From the NCBI GenBank assembly GCA_964614415.1, contig CAZTLE010000013.1, positions 1 to 36,605 of the forward strand: DNA of 36,605 nt, written 5' to 3'. Made by a program: the position numbers and the translations under genes. Source of the stretch: CAZTLE01 sp964614415. GTDB taxonomy: Bacteria; Bacteroidota; Bacteroidia; Flavobacteriales; Flavobacteriaceae. This document shows positions 23,052-32,493 of this stretch, piece by piece. Below the pieces are notes generated by a model, which was not told where the DNA came from, searched no databases, and saw only the letters and a program-made list of their open reading frames with translations. Each line of letters starts with the position of its first letter. Positions within the stretch are counted from its first letter, which is position 1.

Positions 23052-24617
23052 CTATGATATTAAGTGTAGTTTAATTATAAATGTGCTTCCTTTTCCTTTT
23101 TCACTTTCCACAAAAATCTCTCCATGGTGGTCGTCCAAAATGCGCTTAACATACGCCAGCCCTAATCCATGGCCTTTTACATTGTGGATATCACCGGTGT
23201 GCTCCCGGTAAAATTTTTCAAAAATTCGTTTCTGAACGGACTTACCCATACCAATTCCCTGATCCCGCACCTTGAGTATGATCGTATCTTTTACGTTTTC
23301 GGTATAGATATCGATCTTAGGCGAATCCTCCGAATACTTTATCGCATTGTCCAGAACGTTCACGACCACATTGGTGAGGTGCGACTCGCTGGCCAGCACC
23401 GAAGATTTCAATGCTCCGAAATGCGTTTTAATATAACCACCCCGGTCCTCTACGATAAGGCTCACATGGGAAATCGCATCTTCCACGATCTCATGCAATT
23501 TTACGCGCTCCTTGGGTAAGTCGAGTTGTTTCTTCTCTAATTTCGAAATCCGCAGAACATTTTCCACCTGAGCGTGCATTCTCCGGTTCTCATCCCGAAT
23601 CATTTTAAGATAACGAGTCAGGAAATCCTTGTTATCTGCAACCTTAGGATTCTTCAAAGCATCCAGCGCCAAATTGATCGTGGCAATGGGTGTTTTGAAC
23701 TCGTGAGTCATATTGTTAATGAAATCCGATTTGATCTGCGATATCTGTCGTTGCTTGAATAACTGAGACAGTGCACTGGCATAGGCCAGGACAATTACCG
23801 AAGTAAATACCAGTGACAGGATCGCCATTCCCAAAATGGTACTCAGCACCTCTTTTCCTTTTTCCGAAAAATCAACATACAACTCATACCTTGTATCGAG
23901 ATCTTCGTTTACAAAGAGGGGTATTCCATAGGTTGTTTTATGATTAAGTTCAAAATTACGCGTACGAATTTTTGTCGCCAGGTTCTTACTGTAAACTGCA
24001 AACTCAAATGGCGTGTTCAACCCGCGTTCACCAAGCTCCTTCTCCATAAGACGTTGAATCTCTTCCTTGCTTACCCTTTTATGAAGCGGAATCTTGGCCG
24101 AAATATTCCTGAAAAAAGTTTCGAACTGCTTTCGTTCGTAGTCTTTTAATCGGCTAAAGGATTCTATTTTAGTTTGAAGGGGCGCTGTACTCCCATCCAA
24201 TCCCCGAACGATACGCGTTGTTGTCTTTTTATTGGTGATCTTGGTAAATGCGATGCTGTCTGATTCGGAATCAAGGATACCCGTGGACAACTTGTAATCC
24301 TCTTCCAGAATTCCGTCAGAGAAAATATACGTCTCGTTATCCTTCTCGTTCGTCGTTGTATAGATAAGCTCGCTAAAACTCACATTGTCCGGAGCTTCGG
24401 TACTATCTGCCAGGCTACTGTAGACCTCGTAGTAATCTTCGATCTCTCGCAACTGAACTTGCTTGGCTACAGAGATGAGCGTCTGCGTGACATTAAATGA
24501 AAACTGCTCGTCCTTGGTCTGATACGAGTTATTTATCCAGTACCCTTGCACAAAAATGATCCCCAAAAGGGACAAGCTCATTAAGGCAATAAGAATGGCA
24601 AACAACTTCTTGTTCAT
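23052..24617 (-). CDS. rprX: Sensor histidine kinase (RprX-like)
   Basis: A 521-residue inner-membrane sensor. One transmembrane segment is at about 4-24 and a second is near 265-290, flanking a periplasmic sensing region of about 240 residues. Then come the HisKA helix with the phosphoacceptor H (NNMTHEFKTPIATINLAL), the N box (VVNVLDNAIKY), and the G boxes (VRDQGIGMG and KGHGLGLAYVK). The frame is open from an ATG at 24641. I prefer the ATG at 24617 because it opens directly on the charged-then-hydrophobic signal anchor (MNKKLFAILIALMSL) and lies 4 bp after an exact -7 box. It is transcribed with the response regulator 3 bp downstream. Confidence 0.9.
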   Translation of the reverse strand: MNKKLFAILIALMSLSLLGIIFVQGYWINNSYQTKDEQFSFNVTQTLISVAKQVQLREIEDYYEVYSSLADSTEAPDNVSFSELIYTTTNEKDNETYIFSDGILEEDYKLSTGILDSESDSIAFTKITNKKTTTRIVRGLDGSTAPLQTKIESFSRLKDYERKQFETFFRNISAKIPLHKRVSKEEIQRLMEKELGERGLNTPFEFAVYSKNLATKIRTRNFELNHKTTYGIPLFVNEDLDTRYELYVDFSEKGKEVLSTILGMAILSLVFTSVIVLAYASALSQLFKQRQISQIKSDFINNMTHEFKTPIATINLALDALKNPKVADNKDFLTRYLKMIRDENRRMHAQVENVLRISKLEKKQLDLPKERVKLHEIVEDAISHVSLIVEDRGGYIKTHFGALKSSVLASESHLTNVVVNVLDNAIKYSEDSPKIDIYTENVKDTIILKVRDQGIGMGKSVQKRIFEKFYREHTGDIHNVKGHGLGLAYVKRILDDHHGEIFVESEKGKGSTFIIKLHLIS

Positions 24618-24621
24618 AAGC

Positions 24622-24629
24622 CAAAAGTA
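24622..24629 (-). promoter_or_regulatory. -7 element directly before rprX
   Basis: On the minus strand this reads TACTTTTG, an exact TAnnTTTG match, ending 4 bp before the ATG at 24617. The alternative upstream ATG (24641) would lie before this box. Same spacing pattern as smpB. No clear -33 element. Confidence 0.5.
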
Positions 24630-24699
24630 AGATTTTAACATTTAGGCCTCTTTTCATTTAACCTAATGTTAACACAATAAGCCTATGCCCGCGAACGCC

Positions 24700-25278
24700 C
24701 TATTTTATTAGTGTTTCATGGATTTGCAGAACTTGCTCCCGGGTGGATTTCAAATCGATATTCTCAATGATAATATCAGCCAATTTACCCTTGGTATCAT
24801 CGTCCCATTGATGGGCCATGCGCGCCTCGATCTCTCTCCTGGAAGCGCCGTCCCGTTCCAGCACACGCCTAATACGTTCTTCTTTCGGGGCAACGACCAG
24901 GATATTCAGATCGCATTGCTTATAGCCATCATTCTCGAACAGGATAGCCGCTTCCTTGATGCAGTAGGAACCCTCTTGCTTCTTAACCCAGCGTTTAAAG
25001 TGCTTGGCCACTTTGGGATGAATGATCTCGTTGAGCTTCTTCAACAAATCGGGATGAGAGAATACAATGTCGGCGATGTATTTGCGGTCCAGACCATTAT
25101 CGCCGTAGGACTGTTCTCCGAAAAGTGCAATTATTTTTCTTCGGATTACCTTGGATCGATTGGTTAATTCCCGGGCTTCGAGATCGGCTATATATACAGG
25201 GACACCCAGTTCACCAAACATTTTGGCAACCGTTGTCTTGCCGCTACCGATTCCTCCGGTCAATCCAACTATCTTCAC
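24700..25278 (-). CDS. coaE: Dephospho-CoA kinase
   Basis: A 192-residue P-loop kinase that catalyses the last step of coenzyme A synthesis, phosphorylating the 3' hydroxyl of dephospho-CoA. Features: MKIVGLTGGIGSGKTTVAK (P-loop at 8-15), the conserved ADLEAREL with its aspartate, IIHPKV, the CoA-specific KEAAILFENDGYKQCD (E108 region), and RDGASRREIEARMAHQW. Normal length. It lies 10 bp after the YbbR-like gene. It complements coaBC at the other end of the window, which acts earlier in the same pathway. Confidence 0.96.
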   Translation of the reverse strand: MKIVGLTGGIGSGKTTVAKMFGELGVPVYIADLEARELTNRSKVIRRKIIALFGEQSYGDNGLDRKYIADIVFSHPDLLKKLNEIIHPKVAKHFKRWVKKQEGSYCIKEAAILFENDGYKQCDLNILVVAPKEERIRRVLERDGASRREIEARMAHQWDDDTKGKLADIIIENIDLKSTREQVLQIHETLIK

Positions 25279-25288
25279 TGGTTCCGAA

Positions 25289-26233
25289 TTATTTAAAGAT
25301 TAGATAGTCGATACGGGGAGCCCCTATTTCCACATTGAATACACCATCCGGTGCCGTATCCAGGACAGGGATCATATAATTTCCTTCAAGATTGCGTTGG
25401 CCGTAATCGCACACCACCCGAAAATCGCTATTTCGAATATTCTTGAAGTCCTCCACCGATACATCGAATGTAAGTACTATGGTTTCCGGTATGAGTTTCA
25501 ATGTACCGTCCGAATCAAAGTTAGTCACCTCCACCGGTACCGTTATGCTCTTTTGTGTAAACTCAGATACCGTAGCTACCACGGCAACCTTATCCGGAGA
25601 CACAGTAATACCGCTTTTCTCAGGGTAGTCGAGTGCAATTTCATCCGAATTCGACCGATCCATATTTCTTTGTACCCAGGTCTCAGTAGCCACAAATTCT
25701 ATACTATTGACCGTGTTTTCCGGGCCTGAAATATCAATAGAATCCGGTTCTGTGGTAACCGTTCCTACCAACTTAAAGCCTTCCTTAAAGGTAATATCCG
25801 ATATGGCCTTTACCGGGACACGCTTTGTGACTACCGTATTCAGTCCTATCTGAAGATCCTGAACCGAAAGGTTCTTTACCGGCTCATTACGGCCTAACTG
25901 ATCGGAAATAAGCCGAATAAGTTCCGTATTAGGCACAGTGGCTTGTTTGTCTTCGTCACTGTAAAAACGACTTACATCTACTTTGACTTCGGGATCCTTG
26001 ATGCGATACATCAGTATTTCAAAACCGTTACCCACTACATCAAACGAAATATTGGCTTGCGCCGTCTCACCCAACATAGTATTCTCGGGAGGGTTCTCAT
26101 AGTCGATCTTAGCATTCACCCGTTCGGTGTAATCCTTGGAGAACTTGGTCAACACCCAAAACAGTATTGCCAGTAGCAGGAAGAAAGCCAGCATTCTGGG
26201 TCTTGCATTTTTTTGTGAACGCACCTTATTCAT
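25289..26233 (-). CDS. YbbR-like domain protein (CdaR-related)
   Basis: A 314-residue protein with one N-terminal transmembrane anchor (about 14-31, MLAFFLLLAILFWVLTKF) and an extracytoplasmic part containing repeats of a short beta-rich YbbR domain. Repeats are marked by KRVPVKAISD, DSIDISGPENTVNSIEFVATETW and KSITVPVEVTNF. In Firmicutes such proteins (CdaR) modulate a di-AMP cyclase; no cyclase is in this window, so that role is not assumed. It is encoded between the glycosyltransferase (23-bp gap) and coaE (10-bp gap), as often seen in Flavobacteriia. Confidence 0.85.
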   Translation of the reverse strand: MNKVRSQKNARPRMLAFFLLLAILFWVLTKFSKDYTERVNAKIDYENPPENTMLGETAQANISFDVVGNGFEILMYRIKDPEVKVDVSRFYSDEDKQATVPNTELIRLISDQLGRNEPVKNLSVQDLQIGLNTVVTKRVPVKAISDITFKEGFKLVGTVTTEPDSIDISGPENTVNSIEFVATETWVQRNMDRSNSDEIALDYPEKSGITVSPDKVAVVATVSEFTQKSITVPVEVTNFDSDGTLKLIPETIVLTFDVSVEDFKNIRNSDFRVVCDYGQRNLEGNYMIPVLDTAPDGVFNVEIGAPRIDYLIFK

Positions 26234-26256
26234 ACCGAATGGTTATCCACCTAAAA

Positions 26257-27258
26257 TTAGTCAAAAAATAAATTAGGGAATTGCTGCTTCGGGTCTTTCT
26301 TAAGCCAGCCAATATAAAAGGTAGACTTTAAAAACGCGAGTCCGTATCCAAAGAACTGTACGAACAGTGCAACTACGGACATCCCACCGATGAGAGGGCT
26401 TTTATTCTTTATAGTAGAATCTACGAACAGGAGTAGCATGTATAAAGCCAGCGGAGCGATGAACCTCCAGTCTAACAAAGCGGTTAGCAAGACACTGCCT
26501 ATCACGAATAACACAAATAAGGTTGGGAACCAAAAAGTGATCTTTGCCGTACCGGGATGCCAGCTGTTAAGGATCGGACGTACAAGTCCGAACTTCTTCA
26601 CCTGCGTATAGAATTTCTTCCAGGAAATTCGCCGTTTGTGATAAACATAGGCCCCTGGTAAAAAAGTAGTGCGATAACCTGCTTTTCGAATGCGCTGAGA
26701 GAGATCGGGATCCTCTCCGGGGTGTATTTTTCCAAATCCTTTGGTTTTCTGAAAGGCCTCCGCCGAAATTCCCATATTAAAACTTCGCGGCTCAAATTGC
26801 TGTACGCTCTTCTGGCTTCCACGGATTCCTCCCGTGGTAAAGAACGAGGTCATCACATAGTTGATTGCCTTCTGCAAAGAAGTGAAGCTCTCATGGGCTG
26901 CATCGGCTCCTCCGAAGCAATGAAAGAACTCATTGGTGAGAAAGGCGTCCACTGTTTCCAGATAGTGAGGTGGTAGCAGGCAATCGGAATCCAGTATAAT
27001 GCAATAGTTTCCCTTCGCCCGCTCCATGCCGTAATTACGCGATGGTCCGGGTCCTGAGTTCTCCTTGAAATAATAAGAAATTTGGAGGTCTTCCCTGAAC
27101 TCCGAGATAACCGCTTCTGAAGTTTCAGAAGAGCCATCTTCCACGATCAGTATTTCATAGGGACGAGGAAATCGAACTTCTTTGAAACTTTCCAAAAGCT
27201 CTCGAATCTCCTGAGGACGGTTGTATACGGGAATGATAAAGGAGTACTCCAATTGCAT
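26257..27258 (-). CDS. Family 2 glycosyltransferase, membrane-anchored
   Basis: A 333-residue protein. Residues 1-220 form a GT-A fold: FIIPVYNRPQEIRELLESF, VEDGSS with D41, and a DSD motif at 90-92 for metal and nucleotide-sugar binding. An aspartate-glutamate pair in HPGEDPDLSQRIRKAGYRT serves as the likely catalytic base region. The C-terminal part has about three hydrophobic helices (from about residue 241) that hold it at the inner membrane. It should transfer a sugar from a nucleotide-sugar to a lipid- or cell-surface-linked acceptor; the substrate cannot be told. It heads the run glycosyltransferase - YbbR - coaE. Confidence 0.88.
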   Translation of the reverse strand: MQLEYSFIIPVYNRPQEIRELLESFKEVRFPRPYEILIVEDGSSETSEAVISEFREDLQISYYFKENSGPGPSRNYGMERAKGNYCIILDSDCLLPPHYLETVDAFLTNEFFHCFGGADAAHESFTSLQKAINYVMTSFFTTGGIRGSQKSVQQFEPRSFNMGISAEAFQKTKGFGKIHPGEDPDLSQRIRKAGYRTTFLPGAYVYHKRRISWKKFYTQVKKFGLVRPILNSWHPGTAKITFWFPTLFVLFVIGSVLLTALLDWRFIAPLALYMLLLFVDSTIKNKSPLIGGMSVVALFVQFFGYGLAFLKSTFYIGWLKKDPKQQFPNLFFD

Positions 27259-27274
27259 GCCCGCAAAGGTATAA

Positions 27275-27306
27275 AAAAAGCCGCTCGCGGAAGCGAACGG
27301 CTTTTC
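27275..27306 (-). terminator. Intrinsic terminator after the 856-residue T9SS gene
   Basis: A stem of GCCG-TCGC type with one mismatch (27281-27289 pairing with 27294-27302) and a 4-base loop, extended by A/T pairs. On the minus strand it is followed by TTTTTTTAT. It lies about 20 bp after the stop of the upstream T9SS gene and just before the glycosyltransferase start. Confidence 0.85.
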
Positions 27307-27325
27307 GTATTAAGACTTGGAAATA

Positions 27326-29896
27326 TTACTGTTTAATAACCTTATAAGATCCTACCTGACCATTAACAGTAGCTTTCATGATGTATGTTCCGGTTTGTAG
27401 TCCGGCCATGTTCACCTGAGTGCGTGTTGCGTCAATAGTAAGGTCTATCACTTTCTGTCCAAGGATGTTGAAGATCTGAACGCCTTCGATCACATCTTGA
27501 GAGTTCAACTCAAGAACATTCTCTACAGGGTTCGGAGCAAATGTGAATCCTTGAATTATTTGATCTTCGGTTCCAAGGTTGGTTCCGTCGATCGTGATAT
27601 CGGTAATTCCACCGGTGTTAACTACGAATACGTAGTACGCCTGACCTGCAACTGTGTTGATAGTTGCGCTGGTTCCGGGCACACACTGGTTTGATCCACC
27701 TGGTACTAATTCAAGATCAGTTTCGATAGCGTTCTCATCCGGAGCGCTGAAGAACTGAACAGAGCTTGTTCCTGCTGGAGTAACGATCTCGGCAGTAGCC
27801 TGACCATTTCCTTCAGGTACGAAGTTGTACCATACACCGGCTGCACCATCAATGTTACAACCTGTTGGGTTTCCATTTTCCGTAGTTGCTCCAGGCATTT
27901 GCACACCAGGATCGGTATATGGGAATCCAATTTCATCCACGTCGATAGAGTTCACGATCATATCGTTTGGTGGAGGAACAATAGTACAGTTCATTTCGAA
28001 TTCAAACGTACCGGTGGCACCTCCAAATCCGTGAACAAGGATGTAGTATGTTGTATTACCATCACTTTGGAAAGATACTTCAGATAGCAATCCACACGTA
28101 TCGTCGTTACCTGCAACACATACCAGTCCTGCGCAGTCACCTTCATATACTGAAAGCTTGGTATCATAATCGAACGTGCTATTACACATAGTAACCGTAA
28201 TGTCGGTAACCAGTCCCGTAGTATCGTCATAACGATACCATACACCTGGAGAAGTTACTCCGGTATCACAGAATGGCGCTACAAGATCGTCGATAGTCGC
28301 ATTGATGGTCTGTCCTGAAACAGTTTCACCACAGCTAATGTCGATAGCGTCACCACACATGTCATTTGGCTCAGGATCAACACAAGTTACTTCAAGGCTG
28401 AAGTTACCGGAGCTGGATCCAAATCCTTCTACCATGATCAGGTACTCGGAAGTACCGTCAGAGAAGAACGTCAATTCAGACTGAAGTCCACACGAATCAT
28501 CATTGGATGCTATCTCGGTTCCACCACAGGCATCAAATACGCGCAGCAGAGAATCGTAGTCTGTACCACCGTCACAGAGCGATAGGGTAACTATTTGTGC
28601 ATCTCCATCACCCTGGAAGGAGAACCACTGATCGGGAGCCGGGTTACCTCCAGTGTCTGTATTCAGATCGGTATTCCCCGTAACAACATCATCACAATTG
28701 ATCTCTGTAGCATTCTCACAAAGGTCGTTTGTTGGACATAGGGTCAGTGAGAACGAGTCTATTGTTCCGGTATCTCCACCGGCGTCATCACAAACTCGAA
28801 GAATCCAGTCTCCCATGATATCTTCACCGGCAAAGGCTGCTGCAAACGTTCCACCTTCGGGCTCGAATGTCCCGGTAAATGGTGCAGAAGCAGCAGTAAT
28901 ATCATCACCACCATCCTGGAATACAGTTCCTATGAAATCATCTCCGGAAGCACCGTTGTCTGTAGACAACTCAAGCTCTACTCCACCTGGAGAAACAAGC
29001 CACATATCAAGATCGGCTGTCCAGGTATGCGTAATATTTAATGTAACATTATCGATTTGGTGAGTCCCACCGATAACTCCTGCATCTGCAACAGTAACAG
29101 GGACGTCATTAGGTGCAGTAGCACAATCCGCTGTAGATGTACCCGCTCCGTCGATATCAATTGGTAGTCCAACTGCATCATAAGTAGTACAATTATCTAC
29201 ACAAGTACCGTATTCGATCTGAGCGATCAACTCGGCATCAACTTGTGCAAGATCTTCCAGTTCCACGCTTACCACGGTCTCGGCAGCAATGAATCCAAAG
29301 AATACAGGTCCGGTAGATGTTACATCTACATTAAACGTATCAATGAGACCTCCGTTTCCGAAAAGTCGTACTTCAATGTTAGCTCCGGCCAACAGTGAGT
29401 ACATATCGAAACCAGCACTGGTAACATCGTCGTTCGGGAAATTAATTATCGTATAATCTACGAAGGTGTTCGAACCGACTATATCATCCGCGTTGCCAAA
29501 CTGCCCGGCTTCTGCATACACCGTACCGTTTCCGGGTGTATTCATTGTGATGGCAATTCCAGGCTGAATTTCACCGGCCGGATAGCAGGTTCCATCGCCA
29601 TTTTCGTCTATAACATCACCACAACCCACAACTCCACCGGGTCCACCGGCAAAATCCTCAAGAGTAAGTGATGTGTTACAAGCTGATTGGAAATCGGCTC
29701 TCGTGGTAAACACCATTGTTGCCCCACGTGTTTGTCTGGTGATCACTGTGGGGGTAGTCTGTGTCTGGTTGACGTTTAATTCATACCCCGAGTTGATCAA
29801 CTCCGAAAGCGTAGCGGCTTCCGAAGGTTGTACCTGTGCCTGCATCGTAAATGCAGCAAATAAGGCACAACAAATCACGAAAGTAATTTTTTTCAT
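27326..29896 (-). CDS. T9SS-exported protein with P-domain and repeated beta-sandwich domains
   Basis: An 856-residue secreted protein. A signal peptide (about 1-20) is followed by a region to about 235 I do not recognise. A P-domain (proprotein convertase type) spans about 265-387: IDNVTLNITHTWTADLDMWLVSPGG to DWILRVCDDAGGDTGTIDSFSL. Next are two pre-peptidase C-terminal-like modules (about 390-505 and 511-634), each starting near NDxCxxAxxIxC, then a related third module (about 640-775). The end (about 782-856) is a T9SS sorting domain (FAPNPVENVLELNS, GQKVIDL, LQTGTYIMKATVNGQVGSYKVIK). No protease catalytic domain is present, so it looks like an adhesive or structural surface protein. Its 3' half is nearly duplicated in the next gene upstream. 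Confidence 0.88.
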   Translation of the reverse strand: MKKITFVICCALFAAFTMQAQVQPSEAATLSELINSGYELNVNQTQTTPTVITRQTRGATMVFTTRADFQSACNTSLTLEDFAGGPGGVVGCGDVIDENGDGTCYPAGEIQPGIAITMNTPGNGTVYAEAGQFGNADDIVGSNTFVDYTIINFPNDDVTSAGFDMYSLLAGANIEVRLFGNGGLIDTFNVDVTSTGPVFFGFIAAETVVSVELEDLAQVDAELIAQIEYGTCVDNCTTYDAVGLPIDIDGAGTSTADCATAPNDVPVTVADAGVIGGTHQIDNVTLNITHTWTADLDMWLVSPGGVELELSTDNGASGDDFIGTVFQDGGDDITAASAPFTGTFEPEGGTFAAAFAGEDIMGDWILRVCDDAGGDTGTIDSFSLTLCPTNDLCENATEINCDDVVTGNTDLNTDTGGNPAPDQWFSFQGDGDAQIVTLSLCDGGTDYDSLLRVFDACGGTEIASNDDSCGLQSELTFFSDGTSEYLIMVEGFGSSSGNFSLEVTCVDPEPNDMCGDAIDISCGETVSGQTINATIDDLVAPFCDTGVTSPGVWYRYDDTTGLVTDITVTMCNSTFDYDTKLSVYEGDCAGLVCVAGNDDTCGLLSEVSFQSDGNTTYYILVHGFGGATGTFEFEMNCTIVPPPNDMIVNSIDVDEIGFPYTDPGVQMPGATTENGNPTGCNIDGAAGVWYNFVPEGNGQATAEIVTPAGTSSVQFFSAPDENAIETDLELVPGGSNQCVPGTSATINTVAGQAYYVFVVNTGGITDITIDGTNLGTEDQIIQGFTFAPNPVENVLELNSQDVIEGVQIFNILGQKVIDLTIDATRTQVNMAGLQTGTYIMKATVNGQVGSYKVIKQ

Positions 29897-29932
29897 AATA
29901 AAATTTAATAAGGTTAATGACTGTAATAGAAG

Positions 29933-29940
29933 CTAAAGTA
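29933..29940 (-). promoter_or_regulatory. Putative -7 element, 856-residue T9SS gene
   Basis: The minus strand reads TACTTTAG 36 bp before the ATG, after the terminator of the upstream gene. A T-rich stretch with TTTTG lies 24 bp further upstream, slightly far for a -33 element. This makes the gene independent of its paralogue. Confidence 0.4.
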
Positions 29941-29964
29941 TTCAAAAAAAACGGAATATAAAAA

Positions 29965-29997
29965 CAAAAGAAGCCGCTCACAACTGCAAGCGGCTTC
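29965..29997 (-). terminator. Intrinsic terminator after the 763-residue T9SS gene
   Basis: Perfect 9-bp stem GAAGCCGCT (29970-29978) with AGCGGCTTC (29989-29997), 10-base loop, and TTTTGTTTTT on the minus strand. Located 21 bp after the stop codon. Confidence 0.9.
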
Positions 29998-30017
29998 CCC
30001 AATTATATTGAAAAAAA

Positions 30018-32309
30018 TTACTTCTTAATGATCTTGTAGGTGCCTACCTGACCATTAACGGAAGCTTTCATAATATAGGTTCCGGTTTGTAATCCGGACA
30101 TGTCGATCTGCGACTGTGTCGCGTCGATCGTAACATTCATTACTTTCTGACCCAAAATGTTGAATACCTCTACGGCTTCGATCACATCTTTTGAGTTCAA
30201 TTCCAATACATTGGATACCGGGTTTGGATAATAGTTGAATCCTTGGATCACCTGATCTCCAACACCCAAATTCGTACCGTCAATAGTGATATCTGTCGGT
30301 CCGCCCGTGTTCACTACAAATACATAGTAGGCTTGTCCTAATTGTGTATTGATAGTAGCGCTGGTTCCGGGAACACACTGGTTCTGACCTCCTGGTACCA
30401 ATTCAAGATCGGTTTCAACAGCATTCTCATCAGGAGCGCTGAAGAACTGTACAGAGCTTACTCCTGCAGGAGAAACGATCTCTGCAGTAGCCTGTCCGTT
30501 ACCTTCAGGTACGAAGTTGTACCATACACCGGCAGCACCGTCGATGTTACATCCTGTTGGATTTCCATTCTCTGTAGTAGCAGCCAAAGTAGCTACAAAC
30601 GGATCAGTGTAAGGGAATCCAATCTCATCCACATCGATAGAGTTAACGATCATATCGTTAGGTGGAGGAAGAATAGTACAGCTCATTTCGAACTCGAAGT
30701 CACCGGTGGCGCCTCCAAATCCATGAACCAAAATATAATAAGTTGTGTTTCCGTCACTTGTAAAGTTTACTTCGGACAGCAATCCACAAGTATCATCGTT
30801 TCCAACTACACAAGTAAGTGGTGGTGCACCACAATCTCCTGTGTATACAGAAAGCTTGGTATCGTAGTCGAAAGGCCCGTTACACATAGTGATAGTGATA
30901 TCGGTAGCCAGACCGCTAGTGTCATCATATACATACCATACACCTGGTGAAGTAACACCTGTGTCACAGAAAGGAGCTACGGTATCATCGATAGCTGCTC
31001 CTGTAGTCGTACCGTTTACTGTCTCACCGCACTCAACGGCGATAGCACCTGTACACTCGTCATTCAACAGACCTGGAATCTCGTTGAATCCAATGTCCAT
31101 CATAAGGTCTGGTCCTGCTGAAAGTCCGCAAGTAGCACCGTCTGTCCAGGTTGTACAACCCAAACCGAATCCACCACCCGGGTTTTGCCATACGTAGGCA
31201 CTTCCGTTTCCATCGGAAGCAGTGGTCCAGAACCACTGTCCACAACAGTTGAAGCCCATCTCGGCAACAGCACTTAGCCAGTACGTCTCACCTCCAATTA
31301 GCATCATACTACCTGTAAGGTCCAATGTAAAGTTACCGTCACCATCGGGATCTACAGCAGCTCCGGAGAAACTTTCAGTGTAGATCACTGTTCCTGGCAA
31401 TCCGTTGTCATCGTCGTAAATGTTCAATACAACCATATTTGCAGGATCGGTTGGTAAACCGGCACCCGTACCTTCAATAGATACCTGACAAATAGTTGAG
31501 GCCATTTGAGCAGTTCCTGGCGCTATGAAATCATCGGCTGCCTCAGCATCGAAGTCGTCAAACGCAGCTTCGAAATCCTGGGATGGAAGACCGTTACCGG
31601 TACTTGCAGAGTTGGTGTAGTTCGGAAGAACTCCGTCACAAACACCACCACCACCGCCACCGCCTGTAGCAGTAACTTCAGCAGTAAATCCTGGGAAGTC
31701 AACAACGGCAGATGCTCTAAACTCAAAAGTCAAAGCTCCTGAAGTCCCTGAAAACATAGAAGAACCATTCGCCGCGATCATCCCGGGAAGGTCATCAACA
31801 TTCTCATTGGCTCCTCCGGGACCTGAATCCCAAAGAACCGGTGCAGACGTGTCAACACCATCGTAAATGGCGAGCCAGTCAAAGTTTAGGAAGAGCTCAT
31901 ATTCGGTAAAGTTTACCTCAGTAGCTCCGTCCAGTGTCGTAGTTGTAATACAATCACAGTTCGGGTAATTTACACCTGGCCCTCCCGGATCGTACAAAAA
32001 GTCTCCAACAGCTACTACAAATGTTTCTGTAGCGCCCGCAGTAGGAATGATATCCACCTCGGGATTTCTGTTCTGCCATACGCTGTATCCGGACAACATA
32101 CGGGACTCAGCCGGAGTAAACGGGTTTACCAGACTAGGCTCAGAAAAAGTGTTATTGGCCTTAATCTGGGTAACCTGTTCCGAAAGTGACAAAGCAGAAC
32201 GGTTACTGTCAGCATACGCATCCAGTTCCCGTTGAATGTCATTTTGCTGCGCATAAGTACCTAAGAAGGCAAATGCAAACAACAAAGTCATTAAAGTAAT
32301 TTTCTTCAT
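30018..32309 (-). CDS. T9SS-exported protein with CUB-like domain and repeated beta-sandwich domains
   Basis: A 763-residue secreted protein: signal peptide (about 1-20), a propeptide-like stretch, and a CUB-like domain (about 95-215: FLNFDWLAIYDGVDTSAPVLWDSG, then LTFEFRAS). A run of glycines (about 216-222) follows, then an unrecognised aromatic-rich domain (about 224-415) and pre-peptidase C-terminal-like modules (about 420-540 and 546-680). The end is a T9SS sorting domain (YYPNPVSNVLELNS to YKIIKK). From about residue 420 to the end it is close to its neighbour at 27326-29896, with long identical stretches, while the N-terminal halves differ. This fits domain shuffling on a shared C-terminal half. 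A surface adhesin or matrix role is inferred. Confidence 0.88.
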   Translation of the reverse strand: MKKITLMTLLFAFAFLGTYAQQNDIQRELDAYADSNRSALSLSEQVTQIKANNTFSEPSLVNPFTPAESRMLSGYSVWQNRNPEVDIIPTAGATETFVVAVGDFLYDPGGPGVNYPNCDCITTTTLDGATEVNFTEYELFLNFDWLAIYDGVDTSAPVLWDSGPGGANENVDDLPGMIAANGSSMFSGTSGALTFEFRASAVVDFPGFTAEVTATGGGGGGGVCDGVLPNYTNSASTGNGLPSQDFEAAFDDFDAEAADDFIAPGTAQMASTICQVSIEGTGAGLPTDPANMVVLNIYDDDNGLPGTVIYTESFSGAAVDPDGDGNFTLDLTGSMMLIGGETYWLSAVAEMGFNCCGQWFWTTASDGNGSAYVWQNPGGGFGLGCTTWTDGATCGLSAGPDLMMDIGFNEIPGLLNDECTGAIAVECGETVNGTTTGAAIDDTVAPFCDTGVTSPGVWYVYDDTSGLATDITITMCNGPFDYDTKLSVYTGDCGAPPLTCVVGNDDTCGLLSEVNFTSDGNTTYYILVHGFGGATGDFEFEMSCTILPPPNDMIVNSIDVDEIGFPYTDPFVATLAATTENGNPTGCNIDGAAGVWYNFVPEGNGQATAEIVSPAGVSSVQFFSAPDENAVETDLELVPGGQNQCVPGTSATINTQLGQAYYVFVVNTGGPTDITIDGTNLGVGDQVIQGFNYYPNPVSNVLELNSKDVIEAVEVFNILGQKVMNVTIDATQSQIDMSGLQTGTYIMKASVNGQVGTYKIIKK

Positions 32310-32339
32310 AATTAATTGTTTATAATTAGTTACCTGAAT

Positions 32340-32347
32340 TTAAAGTA
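32340..32347 (-). promoter_or_regulatory. Putative -7 element, 763-residue T9SS gene
   Basis: The minus strand reads TACTTTAA, 30 bp before the ATG, with TTTC 20 bp upstream of it as a possible degenerate -33 element. The remainder of the 184-bp gap to fabI is AT-rich and shows no clear feature. Confidence 0.35.
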
Positions 32348-32493
32348 GTCTAAAAACTACGAGATACGAAAAATATTCGATTATGTACTTTTTTTTGTCG
32401 ATGAACGTAATTCTTCATTGTGATGAAAATAGAAAAGACCGTTAAATTTAATACCTTTTTCTCAATCCCGGTCACCTTATTTTTCGGAAGGTC

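Noticed and set aside
30342..30950. 202-codon plus-strand frame opposite the 763-residue T9SS gene, and similar ones at 28653-29063
   Set aside because: Antisense shadows of long genes with biased composition; no start context, no family resemblance and full overlap with well-supported genes.
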